Shown here: positions 47,620-60,844 of the stretch, piece after piece
How the letters are laid out: each line of letters opens with the position of its first letter
Position numbering within the stretch: position 1 is the stretch's first letter
Source of the DNA: Pseudoscleropodium purum
Taxonomy: Eukaryota > Streptophyta > Bryopsida > Hypnales > Brachytheciaceae
Assembly (NCBI GenBank): GCA_963969395.1
Contig: OZ017803.1
Span: 11,966,001-12,030,000, forward strand
Length of the DNA stretch: 64,000 nucleotides
Reading direction: 5' to 3'
Translations under genes and position numbers: made by a program
The notes under the pieces: generated by a model
What the model was told of the DNA's origin: nothing
Database searches by the model: none
The model's input: the letters and a program-made list of their open reading frames with translations, nothing else

Positions 47620-47745
47620 AGGATAAGGATCCTATTACACCTCCTTAATGGGACAAATATTATAGTGTTTGACATGTCACTATTCAATTTAATGATGCAC
47701 CTTTATATCATAAAATTCTAAGGTTTGTTATTTTAGAGAAGTAAG
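47620..47745 (+). pseudogene. Broken upstream exon of the PHD-finger gene
   Basis: An in-phase stretch reads DKDPITPP, stop, WDKYYSV, stop, HVTIQFNDAPLYHKIL. It looks like coding sequence with two point-mutation stops, directly upstream of the intact-looking exon. If the assignment is right, the gene is not functional in its full form. Evidence is by eye only. Confidence 0.4.
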
Positions 47746-47759
47746 ATTGTTCATATTTT

Positions 47760-48242
47760 CATTTTGGTTCAAAAGGACCTGATCCTTATGGTTCTAATAG
47801 TGAAGTTGTAGGGATAGCCATGGCACTACCAACATCTTTTGCAATGCCAATGCCACCACCAAATACTATTTCAAACATTATGGATATTGACATTAAAGAC
47901 AAAGATGCCCAATACAGATTGAAAGCAAGATCTAGAAATGATAGGCTTGAACTTGCTATAAAGAAACGAAAGAGAGTTCATATAGAAGTAGATATGGTGT
48001 TGAGACAAACAACAGAGATGGTAATGGTCTTGGTGGGGTTGGCAAATCTTCGAGGTGGGGCTCCTCCTAATCCATTGGAATGCCAATTGGCTACCAAGTT
48101 GTATGAAAAGATGACCACTTTTGTCACCATCTTGGCTCCACAAGATTTAGTACCCAATGATGTTTTGCAATCCCAAATTCAACACTTGGCTATGCCTCCA
48201 CCACATCCAATGAATCTAGCTATTGCCAAGATTGTTTCTATT
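47760..48242 (+). CDS. PHD-finger protein, exon with N-terminal conserved domain
   Basis: Open from before the ATG at 47820; HFGSKGPDPYGSNSEVVGIAM precedes it in frame, so the true exon starts upstream, possibly at an AG near 47785. Features: Pro-rich AMPMPPPNTISN, a basic helix (RLKARSRNDRLELAIKKRKR) and MVMVLVGLANLRGGAPPNPLE, which resembles the N-terminal region of plant PHD-finger proteins of unknown function. The exon ends at a GTAAGA donor at 48243 in phase 0. The next exon (48645) also starts in phase 0. Likely nuclear. It could be a decayed gene copy, given the stops in the exon before it. Confidence 0.55.
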
Positions 48243-48644
48243 GTAAGATCTCATTCCTAACTCATTTTTGTCACAGAACTTCAGTTGTACTTTTTAATAT
48301 ATCCTATGTCCATAAATAAGTGTCCATGTGTAATGTTATTTGAAATGTTGACTTGAATTTGTTGAACCATATTGGAAAAACATCATTTAGATGAATCCAA
48401 AATTTTTATTATTAAAATCATTGCTAAAAATTGACACCATAATAAAATTGAGTGTGAAAGTTTTTATACAAAACTACTAAAAAACGCAAGGTTCACTTTG
48501 GACAATTTTCCCTAGATAGGGGGAAGAGACAAAAGTATACCACTACATTGATGTTGTAACTTAATGCTAAGGGCTTTGTCATTGTCTTATGAGAATTGTT
48601 TGTTTGTATGGGATTGAAATTGCTTTAGAGTTTTAATCTTGCAG

Positions 48645-49017
48645 CAGCCTCAATCATCACGTGTAATATTAGCAACATCAATGTCTAGTCCATCACTAGT
48701 GCCATCTTCAACAACAATTGTATTGAAAGAACCGACACATGTAACTACGCTACCACCTCCACCACCATTGTCTTCTCCAACAACTTCAAAACCATTACCT
48801 AATGAGTCTACACCACTTCTATCAATAACCTCATCTTTGCAAACTTTTGAATTACAAGAACGAGTTGTCACAACAAAAACAATCTCTACAATTGTTGCAA
48901 CAACATCAAAGGTTGCACCACCAATATCTAAAATAGTGGCACCCATGCCATCAACCTTATTGGAAAAGACAAAAGAAATAGAAGATGTGCAAACTTCAAG
49001 TACAACTCTTGAAAAAG
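48645..49017 (+). CDS. PHD-finger protein, Ser/Thr/Pro-rich exon
   Basis: It is preceded by the acceptor TTGCAG and entered in phase 0. The sequence is low-complexity and Ser/Thr/Pro/Val-rich (PPPPPLSSPTTSKPLP, VAPPISKIVAPM), fitting a disordered linker. It ends at GAAAAAG before a GTGTGT donor, leaving phase 1, which is exactly the phase required by the next exon. This phase match is the main support for the model. Reading on without splicing reaches a stop at 49067. Confidence 0.55.
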
Positions 49018-49424
49018 GTGTGTCACCATCTGTTACAGTGTTGCACCATCATCAATACTTGACATAAATTCAAATTTTATTGGTAAAATATTATGTTCAT
49101 TTTTGTTGATTGTTTTTTATTATTATTAAATTTGATGACTTATTTTAAACTAATTTATCCCCCGACATTCTTGATAGCCTTGTATTGTAAAATTCTTCCA
49201 TTGCAATGTCATTTAAGACAATTTCAAACATAAATTTTGCTAATATAATGTCATTAAGAGAATATTGCACATAAACCTTATCAATTTGTAACTCAATTAG
49301 ATTTTCTTGAATGCATTTTGGGTGAATAGTATCCATTCAAATTTGAATAGATCATTTTTATAGTGAATCAATGGTATTGTTATTTTGATTGATCAACCAT
49401 TAAATTTTTGGTTTGCTTCTACAG

Positions 49425-50050
49425 TGGCAACATCGATCACACCAACTAATATGTTGAAATTAAAATTTGGAGGTAGGATGAGTCCAATGAAATGTCAAGC
49501 ATTGTCAAGTACAAATGCCCAACATACAACAACAACAACCACAACGACAATGACAACTGCTTTCATCAATGATCAAGAAGGATGTCAAGATCTAAAGGCG
49601 ATGGCAAAAGAACAAGGGTTGAAAAATTTGTTCAACAATGAACCTCCACCTATTGTTTTAGATTCACAAAAGACGCACAAGCAACTAGCCCGAGCTGTGC
49701 ACCTCCTTTTGAAACCTCATGTTACAACTATAGGGTTGGAAAAATCAGCTTTGAAATACATAAATATTCCAATTCTGTGTGGCATATGCAAAGTAGTAGT
49801 AAACACAACAATTGATGTTCTAGTTTGTGATGGATGCGAATGCGTATTCCACTTACAATGCTTACAATTGAGTTCCACTCAAAGTATTTTCAAGAATGAT
49901 TGGTATTGTCCAAAATGCGTGATGATAAATGTTGGTCATCCACAAGCTCCTAAATATGGGCCTCTCCGCCATGAACCTGCTAGAGTGCCTAGATCAAAAA
50001 ATTCATGGTCCATGGAGGTACTCACAACCAAAAAATTGTCATCTACATAA
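49425..50050 (+). CDS. PHD-finger protein, last exon with the PHD finger
   Basis: It follows the acceptor TTCTACAG and enters in phase 1. The N-terminal part is Thr-rich (a run of Thr from ACA repeats near 49515-49555), then HKQLARAVHLLLKPHVTTIGLEK and the zinc finger CGICKVVVNTT..VCDGCECVFHLQCLQ..WYCPKC: Cys-x2-Cys, Cys-x2-Cys, His-x2-Cys, Cys-x2-Cys, a complete Cys4-His-Cys3 PHD set. PHD fingers usually read histone H3 tail modifications. The protein ends 60 residues later with a basic tail. The gene may be a pseudogene because of the stops upstream, but this exon is intact. Confidence 0.7.
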
Positions 50051-53000
50051 ATATTTTTGAATAATAACAATTCATGCTTGTTTGTTAGTATTCATTTGTG
50101 TAAATTAGCTTAGAGATTTCTACTATGGTTATGAGGGAATTAGTTGTGATTTTTTTATTTCCATCAATTAAACTTTCTAATAGAGATCAATTTCCAATTA
50201 GAAAGCTATTTTCTAAAGCTAATGTCAAATATTACTAATTTGAAGATTTATATATAAGTAAGTAAATATCTATGAGTCTATGTGGAGTTTTTTTATTTAA
50301 ATTCCTTCACTTACTATTATCATCCTTAGAAATGTCACATCTTGTAATTTAATGAGATTTAGAGATCAAATATCAAAAATCCCTAGTATGTATTGTCTTG
50401 TTGACGATTTTATTACAAAGAGCACCAATAGTGAGTTCTATTCAATTGAATTTGTTGTAGGTTTGAAAGGAATTCGATGAGATGTAAGGAAGGTGCCAAA
50501 ACAACTAGAAAGAACTATAAAAAAATGTATTTCAAGTAGATAGAAATGCTTGACAACCATTTCCAACCTCTATTGGAGGATTATCAATCAAGAGATATTC
50601 TTTTGAGCTTTCAACAAGTTCTTTTTCTACCTAGGTTCTCAAATTGTGAATGTAGGTTGGTTGTCAAAGCAAATATTCTAAAAATCAAACCCATATAAAG
50701 TTATTATTGCAATCCAAAAAGAAAGAAGGTGATGCAATTCCAATTGAGCCTACTTTTCAACATTTGAGACTCATATCAATCCCAACTTTCAAGCTATACA
50801 AAAGGAATATAATATGTAAGAGCAATTTTTGCTCAATGAGCAATCCAACATTTATATGAAGACAAGAAACTTAACCAAACAAGCCTACTTAGATTGGAGC
50901 AATAGATGACAACACTATCATTCTTGGTTTGATGGTTGGTCAAGTGAAGAGAGGCTTTACTACACAACATGTATAATGGAAGATGACACTATTTTTCTTT
51001 AAGACATAATTATCCTTTCCAACCTGGAGATTTAGATGTGCTACTATATATTGTTAGGCTTCAGGTATTATTAGATGTTTTTATAAATTGTCTAAAATAC
51101 AAAAAACATGATGAGTAAATAAACTTTTAGGTTAGGAGCCAATAAAGAGATGGTAAAGACTACTTTGTGTAATTTGTTCATCAATAAGGTAGGGAATTCA
51201 CGTTTATAGCTTTGATTCTTAATTGTTAGGCATTGTCATAATCATTTAATCTAGAAATATGCTTTTCAACAATGTTTATTCTACTTATTTATGATATAAA
51301 TATAGAAAAAAATTCCACAATAAAAGATTCACTATCTTAATTGCATCAATTTTTTTGCCCACATATATAGTATACAAGGAGTAGTTTACTTGTGCCATAA
51401 TTTTAAAAATTGTAGACATAAAAGCAAGCACTTTCAGTCTATAACTAATCAAGTTTAATATTTTGGGTTTAATATTGTTTGCTATTGTAGGCTTTAAGGG
51501 GAGGACAAAAGTGGGTGACAACAAATTGGGGCTACTATCTATGAGATCATCCATTTAATTTGGGTTGACTATTGAGAAGTGATCTAAGAAAGGTATTGTT
51601 TTCCTTCTTAAAACAAAATTGTGGATGTTGATTACTATTGGCACAGAGTGTAGTTTTAAAATCAGGTCTAGATTGCTTTAATCCTTATATTGTACATTGT
51701 CTTTGTAATAAGACAATCATACAATTAAATGCTCATTGCTTTTTCCTTCATTGAATTTTATTTGAGTTTTCCAGATTTTTTCTTAATCATGAGACTTTTT
51801 AAATTAGTTCTTGATATTGGAGGTATATGAGTCAAATAATAGTGATAAATAATAGTGATAACTATGTAACTGGCTTGATTAAAAATTCATGTTTTGTCCT
51901 ATCACCTTTACTCCTTTAGAGTATTAGAAGGAAATGAAATGATGTTCAAAAAACATGGTTGTAAATCCTTTTCCTTTGTTTTGTGCTAGTAAATGAACAT
52001 CCCTAAACTTCAATGACATTTTGTTGTGAACTAAATGCTGAATGTAATGTTAGATAGTCAAATTAAATGGATTATATATACATGGAAATAATTAGATGCC
52101 TTTAACCCCTAAAAGATCAAATGATCATTGAATATATGCAAGCAATCTTGGGTAAGTGAATAGGAAGTCATTTTTTAATAGATGTTAAATTTTGATACAT
52201 GATGTGGACTTGTATCCCCTTAGTGTAGTTATAATATTTTTTTTGATTGGGTGCTTAGATCAAAAGTTATGCTACCCTAAACTTTTGAAGCAGCTTCGGC
52301 AACTTCAAGCAGCATGTGCAAAACTCCTCCAATAGTTCTAAAATTTGGCAAATATGTAATTTATATAATACAAGATGCAAATGTCAAAAAAAAACCATGT
52401 ATAGTATAAAAATCTCACTTTAGGATGAATCAAAGCTATTGGCCCTATCGGGCAAGGTTAAGAAAAAAACTTTTCTCCTAACTTCAAATGTTATAATCTT
52501 TCAATCTATGTGGTCAAAGTTTTTGAAATTTTTTCCACATGTTTCTAGATAAGTCTAGTATGAATTTATGTGGTTGAATTTGAAAAGAAACTCTTTTTTT
52601 TCATTTTTTGTTGTCCTAAAAACTGCTAGTTTTTGAAAATTTCAAAATTAGAAAATGACCAAATTCTCTTAGGAATTTTCTTTCTGAATTACCACTATGT
52701 CTATGAAGCATATATTACATTCTAGATTTTTTTGGTTTACATACCTTTTACCTTCAAAAAGTCCTCCTTAAATTTAAAAAGTTTGACCATTTATTTCCAT
52801 AGTTGCCACTTTATTTTTTAAGTTCTCATTTCATTTTTAAATTTGACCTATGATACCTAAATAGATGTTCATTTGTTTAGATTCCCTAAGTATTGAATAA
52901 AATTTTTGAGCTACAATAGGACCTTATAATATAGGGTCTAGAATGCCATATACAAACAAGAAGAGTTTGAAATTCACGAAGTTTTGAATGTAAATCAATT

Positions 53001-54735
53001 TGGCCTCTTTCTTCATTGTAGATATTTTATGACACCCCAAGATTTCTATTCCAAGCTTCTTCACATATATATTCTTGAAAATAGTTGAGAAAGTACTAGT
53101 TCATATTTTAGACCATATTTCTCTTAATTATTTTAGAAACTAAACATTGTAGGTAATTTTCTTAGTTGTATCAATATCTCATTTTTGTGATTAATACATA
53201 TTGTCTTCATAAGGTGATTATAAAAAAAATTTAAAAGTGATTTAAACAAAATGATGATTATGTTTATTTCATCCAAATTTCATCATTTAGTAATAGACTT
53301 TGAAAGAGAGATTGGTTTAAAGGATAATGTAGGAAAAGTTTGAATTAAGAATTAAGAATACATTATTGTATCATCTATATGCCTTCAGAGTGACAACTTA
53401 AGTACTAAACATGGGCAATGATTGGCAAATAATAGTGCAGGTGCTTGAGTATACCTTATGAACCACCACTTTGATGAAGTGTTGTATTTCTTGAAGAATT
53501 GCAAGATTAAAAAGATGCAAATAAGGTGTGTGGCCATTGTCTCATACATGCATGTTGCATATTGAAGAATATTAGTTTGCAACTAATCTAAACAAAATAA
53601 CTAAACCACCAAGAGTGCTATTCCATTCTATAATATATTTTCAATAATGTTAATACTTCATTCTAAATTATTTGTAAAATTTGACTAATTTTTATAACAA
53701 TGGACTTATCTTATATTTGACCATAACTTCTTGGCTTTATGTATTCTAAAGGGGCAAAATATACTCCGCAATTTTAATTTTGTGAATGTTTTTTTCATGA
53801 AGAAACTCCATTTCTATCTTTCTTGTAGCTCCGTTGGGACAAAGCCTTGTGGGTCTACGATTTGTTGCACCATTTATAATTTGGTCAAGGTTGAACATCA
53901 AATTGTCATATAATCTATGCTATGCTTAGATTTTAGATTGAAAATAAATACTTCTTCAAATATATGTTACAAATACATACATTATTGTATTGTCAAGATG
54001 TTGTGCTCCAACCTAATACAACAAAATGAATCTAAACTTTTGATGCATTGAATTGACAAATCATCTTTAAAAGACGTTTTATGCTCCCATTTGGTCAAAC
54101 TTCATTTGTATTCTATATTAAAATATACTTTTCAAAAATTTGATATTTTTTTATGTAGTAATATATTCAAATTTATGATTCATTTTTCCATGATAAAAAA
54201 TATATAAATGATTTTTATATGATTTTTTAAAGTAAATTTGTTGTAAATATTAGAATATTTTTTTAAATTCTTTAAATAGTAGGAATTATTTAGCAAAATT
54301 GGTATTGATAAGAATAAACATTATAGTGTAATTAGTGTACTCTTTGAGTTGATATGGAGAGATATTTGATATAAAAGTTCAAAAGTAGTGTATTTTAAGT
54401 TTTCATGATGTTTATTTTAAAGTGTTACAAAAACTATAATATTAATAATTTTGGAGAAAACAAAAAAGAATGATAAGTAAATTATTGGAACTACATTTTT
54501 TTAGTCAAGCTCCAAGACATTTAAAATAAATAAAAATATTAAATTTAGATTTGACCCTAAAATTTTGCCCTTCCAATTGGCAAGTTAGTCCTCTAATCAT
54601 TTTACAAATGTTTTTTGTCATTTAGATGAACACATTTAAGTTTGTAAGATGGAAAAAATTGTTTTTACATCCCATTTTTTTGGAAGTTGCTCAAGTACAT
54701 TTTCAATGAATAGTATTGCAAATTGACTCATTAAT
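50051..54735. other. AT-rich intergenic DNA with a repeat arm fragment
   Basis: I see no gene in 4.7 kb. 52430-52570 resembles the inverted-repeat arms at 26437 and 30565 (ACTTCAAATG, CTTTCAATCTATGTGG, TTTTTGAAATTTTTTCCACATGTTT). The short open frames at 51285, 53385 and 53731 have no recognisable features. Confidence 0.4.
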
Positions 54736-54743
54736 CTATTATT

Positions 54744-55046
54744 CATGGTTGTCATAGTGGACGGACGTCTGGTTCGCCCGTCCGTTAGAGGTCCCGCCCG
54801 TCCGATACAGTCAACACATAGTTGACTTTCTGATAACGGAAAAATAGGCCACATGGATGCCATGTGAATTAAGGAACATGCTGGGCGCAGACAAGATCGT
54901 CAGGGCGCGGATGAGGTGACATGTCATTCCGCAAAATTGCACAAGTTACAAAATTAAAGCCGTCCGGACCGTCCATCCGTCTGGTCCAGTTTGCCCGTCC
55001 GTCTGTCCCGTCCAATGACCCTAACTCGCCCGTTATGACAACCATG
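54744..55046. mobile_element. hAT MITE, family B copy 2
   Basis: 303 bp, same family and orientation as 20930-21212, with terminal repeats CATGGTTGTCATA and TATGACAACCATG. It is flanked by the perfect 8-bp duplication CTATTATT (54736-54743 and 55047-55054). It has about 20 extra bases in the middle (around 54885-54905) relative to copy 1 and otherwise differs at a small number of sites, several of them C/T or G/A, consistent with methylation decay. Confidence 0.92.
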
Positions 55047-55054
55047 CTATTATT

Positions 55055-58000
55055 GACTTTTCTAAAAAAAATAGATGCTTAATCCACAAATCAACCTTAT
55101 AGTGTATTTTGGCCATTTCTTGCTATTTATTCTTGATGTGAATTTTAGTCATATAAATGATGTTCTCTTGAATTTGAATTTGCTAGTGAAATGAAGCTTA
55201 TCAAGTGCAATTTTGATTCCAATTGGAATTTCGAAATGTTCATAGATTTCAATATTTTGTACCAATGTGAACCTTGGATCTATATTCTATAACTATACTT
55301 TGTTGTTTGTCTAATTTTAAAGTGATATGATAAGTTTGGTTTATATTATTATATTATACATTATAATGTACATCCACAATGAAAATTTCAGATTTTTTTA
55401 ATATAATATACATTTGATATGAATTTTTCTATTTTTTCTATTTTTTCTATTAGAATTTCAAAAAAATTCCCAAGAAATTCAAACTTTTTAAATTTTTAGT
55501 AAAAATACAAATTCACCCGTGATAAAATAGATATAAATTTTTTTATTCATATTTACGAAAATCTAGTTGCAAAATGGCAACAAGCAAAGCCATGGACATT
55601 ATAATTGGTTGTGATCCCATCCTTTCCTCCCATCTTTTAACCCTAAAGTGCTCTAATGTTCAATTTTTGGACGACGTCCATATTGATAATTACTTTTTTT
55701 CATTATTTCTTGGATGAAATTCATCCTAATTTGTGGAGATACTTTATCAAATTGTTGTCCTATCTAAGGATTGGATTTGGTATTATTAAAGTACATATTT
55801 TTTTAAATTACAAATTTCGAAGTGACCAAGCCAAAATTGCATTGACTCTAATTCAAAATTGAGGTCATAGATTTTGACTTAGGTCACTAATTCAAAACCA
55901 AAGTTATAGGTCATTTTTGCATTGATTTGCAAAAACGAGGTCATAGATTTGAAAAACACAAGAATTTCAAAAAATCACTATGTGAAGAAAACCTCATTTC
56001 AAATTCATTCCAACAAATTGTATTGGAAGATGACAATATTTTGCTTGTAATTGAATTTTTTTTTAAATTTAAAATTTTCTTTTTAAAGTTTATAGAAAAA
56101 TATTGGTGATAGTATTGGTGAATCTAACTACATAGATGGAATAAAAAATCAAAGACTTTATCCCTTAAATGATGAACTAATCACCATAGAAATCATTTGT
56201 TTTGATACTGTGTGAATTTTGAGATTAAAATAATGCAAAAGCACTTACTAGAAGTCAAGCTACTTCAACCCTTAAGTGCGTTTGCATCCAATTTTTGGAC
56301 GATGAACGGAGCAGAATTGTAATTTCTCAACGATAGTTGCAATCTTTCATTCTTCTTTTTTTCTGTACATCTGTGCTAGGGTTTTGTAGTTGAAGGTGGA
56401 AGAGAAGCACCGAAAACAATGTCCAATAATTTGTAGGAAAATGGGAAGTCGAGAAGTCTCAACTACAGAGCAAATTTTAGAATGCCCATATATGAAAAAT
56501 AGGGTAGTGATAGAAAAGTAGAGGACCTTTGTGCATCTTTGGGTAGACCACGGTGGTGGAAGTCAATGACATCATCATCAAGTCCAATGCTTTTATTTGT
56601 TTTGCTACATGGTGGATGCTCTAGAATACACTTGAGAATTCTAGAAACTAAGCAATAAAGACCTAGGCAGTCAATGAAACGTGGCACAAACTTATTCCCT
56701 TGAAACAAGTCTTGATCTACATGGAAGTGTTGTATTTGAGAGTACAGAATTTCAACAGCCTTCCTACCTCTAGAATATGATAGGCTTTTTTTAATATGAT
56801 ATACAATAGTATTACTAAAAAATTCTCTAAGGAGCCTAAATCTAGTGCAACATCTAAGATATTTGCTTACAAGTAGAGTTGCACACATTCAATGCTACAA
56901 TACCATGCAACTAGAATTCAATCGCATAGACTACGAGACATTCCTACGGCCACTGGAGCTATTTTTCCAAAAAATTAGTATATGTGCTATCACCAATTTC
57001 TATGGATTTTTTTGTTGCATTGACAATGATGGCAGTGTATGCATTGAATAAGATGTTATTGTATAGCTTGCACAACACTCTTGCATTTTGAATAAGAAGT
57101 CATTTTTCTTATGCAAACTTACACATCATACTTGAGTGAGCTGAATGTCTTCCTCATTGGTGATCATGCTTGGTCATGTTTTCTCTACAGTATTGATCAT
57201 GTAGCTTCTAATTGTCATGACGGAGTTTTGATTCGATACAATTTGAGAAGTTCATTGTAGTGAGTAGTGTTTCAATTCATGTCCAGTAGGTACACGATCG
57301 TTACCAACACAGAATCAGGACGTCGATTGCAAGTGATGTCCATTGTCTGTCCACGTGCGGACATGTACATCAAGTGTTGTTGCACCCTGACTTTGACGTC
57401 TACACGTTCACTGAGGTCGAAGATGACTGATTTTCTTTATAGCCGCACCTTTCCATTGCACTAACCATCCAATACAATTGTTAGCAAGCGTTTGTGATAC
57501 AATTAGGCATTGGTGCGCGTACATCGGTGCATCAGAGAAGCAAACATGCGATATTGTAGCTCTTTTAGACAAGTGTCAATTGCTATGGAAGTCTGTCAAG
57601 AAGGGACTGAAGAAGAGAAACACACCTTGAGGTTTGCAGTTTCTTTTCAGACACCATTTTGCATGTATTCTAGATTGGCACAACAAAGTTGAGGAAGGCC
57701 ACCCTCAAGGCTTCTTAGAGGAAGTCAATCACACTCTAAGGCATTTGTTGTGGCCTAACGTTGGCTCTTAGCTTTGCCATTGTCTTGAATGCACTCATAG
57801 TCGATTATAGCTCTATTAATTTTGGGACTGCGCTACTGAAGTGTTGATTCTCTTCTCGCTCAGATTCTGCAGACATCAGCCACAACATGACTAGTCACTT
57901 CAGGCAGACCCAAACACATATCACACAGTCATAATCAATGTGAGTTTGCACACCCTAAAGATTCACAGCCACTAATTGTCATGCATGTAGGACCAAAGCG

Positions 58001-58559
58001 ACGAAAACCAATGCATGCTAATGCTGGAATTGCTTCTTCCTATTGACGTGCAGAAACAACCCTACTACAACTTTGATCACATATAGGCTATTGCTCTACA
58101 TAGACTGTTACAACCCCAAAAGAGCACTTGCAAAACATGAACATCCTCTTGCCTCGGCCCCTATTGTCGACTGAGCAGACATTGCTTTGGTGGAGTGAAT
58201 ACTGGATTGTCAGGCTAGCACACCCCATTGACATGAGAGCCTAGCAGTCAGAGATGTTGTTGCCCGTTCGATTTCATTCGTCTTTGTTGACACATGCAAG
58301 TAGGAACGAAGCGTCTTCTGATGGTGACGAATGGATTCTTGGACTCTTTATGTACTCATACGTGCCCACTAACATAGGGAACGTCATGCATGTCATTCAA
58401 TTAGACAATGGCTAGGAGGTACACATATTGAGCACCAATATACAAGTCATTCAAATTTTTGAGTACAGCATACACGACGAGCAAGGGACAGACATACCGA
58501 ACAATCAACATGCCACGTTCAATTTAGGTCCTCTTTCATCAATGGACACACTGTATGAC
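55055..58559. other. Non-genic interval upstream of the piggyBac pseudogene
   Basis: I recognise no gene. A 141-codon minus-strand frame at 56463-56888 has no known motif. 57240-58560 is less AT-rich than the surroundings and reads in short forward stretches (for example WILGLFMYSYVPTNIGNVMHV near 58330), perhaps an upstream part of the piggyBac element or a broken gene. I found no left terminal repeat for that element. Confidence 0.35.
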
Positions 58560-60618
58560 TACACTACATCCGACAGTACCTTCCAATTAGTATTGCCGTA
58601 GACTTCCTCTGATGAGGACGATGACGACGACTTTTGGCTCTCGCGGGCCCACTTCAGTGAGGACTACAACCAAACGGAGGTTCCCGTCATTGCAACGGTC
58701 AGTGCAGTGGAAGCCCTTCCTCCAACTCGAATTCAAGTGGGGGCCATAGAGTTAGTGGCAATGCTAATTGACCATGAGCTTTCATAGAGTGTTGTCGATG
58801 AACCTATGCCAGTGCTCACCCCGTCTATGGACTACATAGTACAAAGTACTAGCCAATTGTTGTCGGATATTCAGGAGCAAGACAGTAATGTCAAGAGCAT
58901 TCGTGTCATCCTCCATGACAACGTGTCTCCACAAATGGTACTTGACAAAATGCAATGGCCTTCTTTCATGGATTGAAGCTGGCATCAACATTCCCGACAC
59001 TCAGGCTTTTCACAGGCGGCTGTGTACTAAATTGCCGGCTTTTGGGGAACTCAAGCGGACTACCAAGTCAAGGTCTCCAATAGTACCGGCAACCTCGCCA
59101 CGCCCAAGTCGAAGCCGCCCTCTTACTTTGAAAGCAGTGGAAGTAGAAGCGTCGAATCCACCAGATGCCCCTAGTAGGCTATGACCTTTGGGAACTTTGG
59201 TAACACATTCCGCAAGTGGACATGGTTGTAGATGCTCTAGACACATGACAATCGCTCACACTTGACTTCCATTCTTGCAGAGGTTTGCCAAGAAGACGTG
59301 GAGTATGCAAGTGTCTTCTTTTGCGAAGAGGCCCCATGCCTTCTAAGGTCCAGGGCTAGGCCCAAATTTCCTATTCTTGCGTATGCTTGTCAAAGCGTCA
59401 CTATTCGCTAGATTTTGGAGTGAATGGACATTGGAGCGGATCTACACAAACACTAATTGCTTTACCAGTGATATCAATGTGCATACAAGGAGGCCTATAG
59501 GAGGCTCTAAGTGGTGGGTATTAGAGACAAGTGAACTGAAAGCTTTCATTCCACTAAACTTCCTCATGGGCATAAAGCGCTCACCAAACTATCGTAGCTA
59601 CTGGAGTCGTTGAAATGAATTCTTTTACTGCCCTAGTATCTCCATCATCATAAGCTGCCGCTATTATGAAGAAATAATGTGTTGCCTACACATCGCAAAT
59701 GACAATGTTGCAACTGCAGAAGGTGAAAACTTTGAGGTTGACAAGCTACAGAAAATGAGGTGACTGGTGACTAAAATGAAGTAGCGTTTCCAAAGCAACT
59801 AGCATTTACATCAGGAAGTCACAATGGATGAGACAATGGTGCCTTGCAAAAGCAAGTATTGCCTAGTGCAGCAGTACATGCCTAGAAAACCAACACAATG
59901 GGAAGTGAAAGTTTGGTGCCTTGCAGATGCCCATTGGAAATACATTTTTTATTTTCAAATTTACATTGGATCTTAATTTCGTCAAGCTAGTGGTGGGGGC
60001 AATGATGATGCCAAAACTGGACATGACTTCTTGCAATTGATGAATGGTTTGCATAGACTCTCTCACATTGTTTGCATAGATAATTACTTCACTTTCATCA
60101 AGCTCTTGATGGTGCTTTATTGTCAGGGAACATATGGTGTTGGCATAGTGCGTAATATTTGCTTAGGATTGCCCAACTATTTCCAACATTTGAAGACATT
60201 GAGCAAGGAGCTACAAGGTAGTGATATTCATCGATCGGAAAGTTGTCAGCCTGTTGTCAACCTACTACCCTCCATACTAGTTGCTTCAAAGTAGTGGCCT
60301 ATAGTTCTGCAGCATACCAAAGGTGTACTGAATGAGACAAAGATGTTCCTTATTCATAAGGCGTATTGTGATTTTATGCGTAGAGCGGATGTGGCTAACC
60401 ATCTGCGTAGGAACTACGCTTGCCAAACGCAGAATCAAAAACGGTGGCATAAGGTGTTCTTCTTCATAATCAATACATTATTTGTGAATTCTTTCATCTT
60501 CAATAACATAGTAGTAGAGCAACTTGCAAAATGTCCGACATTACATTTGCAATTTCAGTTCCAGCTTGTTGACAAGTTGAATAGGCCATGGAAGTTGCAA
60601 CGAGGTGCAATATCATAG
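58560..60618 (+). pseudogene. piggyBac-like transposase, decayed
   Basis: Collinear forward pieces resemble the piggyBac DDE transposase (DDE_Tnp_1_7). 58600-58790 is an acidic N-terminal zone (SSDEDDDDDFW). 59377-59613 has LKAFIPLNFLMGIKRSPNYRSYW. About 59820-59975 has MDETMVPCKSKYCLVQQYMP then RKPTQWEVKVWCLAD, with the first catalytic Asp at 59827. 60031-60294 has VCIDNYFTFIKLLMVLY with the second Asp at 60079. 60343-60618 has the third Asp in MRRADVANHLRR (60388), then KRWHKVFFFIINTLFVNSF. All three catalytic Asp survive, but the frame is cut by several stops and shifts. The usual C-terminal Cys-rich finger is not visible. TTAA target sites flanking an element were not identified. Confidence 0.82.
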
Positions 60619-60844
60619 TTTCAATTGGTGCTACCGGGTGTGCATGGTCTAATGTGAAGTAGTTGGCGTCGAAAGTGTCAATTCTTCTGAAGAGATTGAC
60701 AAACCAATCTAGTTTGTCCCTAGTGCGGTGGGGTCTTCTTTTATGCAGGAGAGTGTTTTTTACAGAGTCATTACATGTTGTGGAGGTGAATGTAGTCAAT
60801 TATTTTGTAGGAAAGTGCACTTGTGAAATTGACAATTCAACATT

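Noticed and set aside
56463..56888. 141-codon minus-strand frame as a possible gene
   Set aside because: No known motif and no supporting neighbours; left as unassigned.
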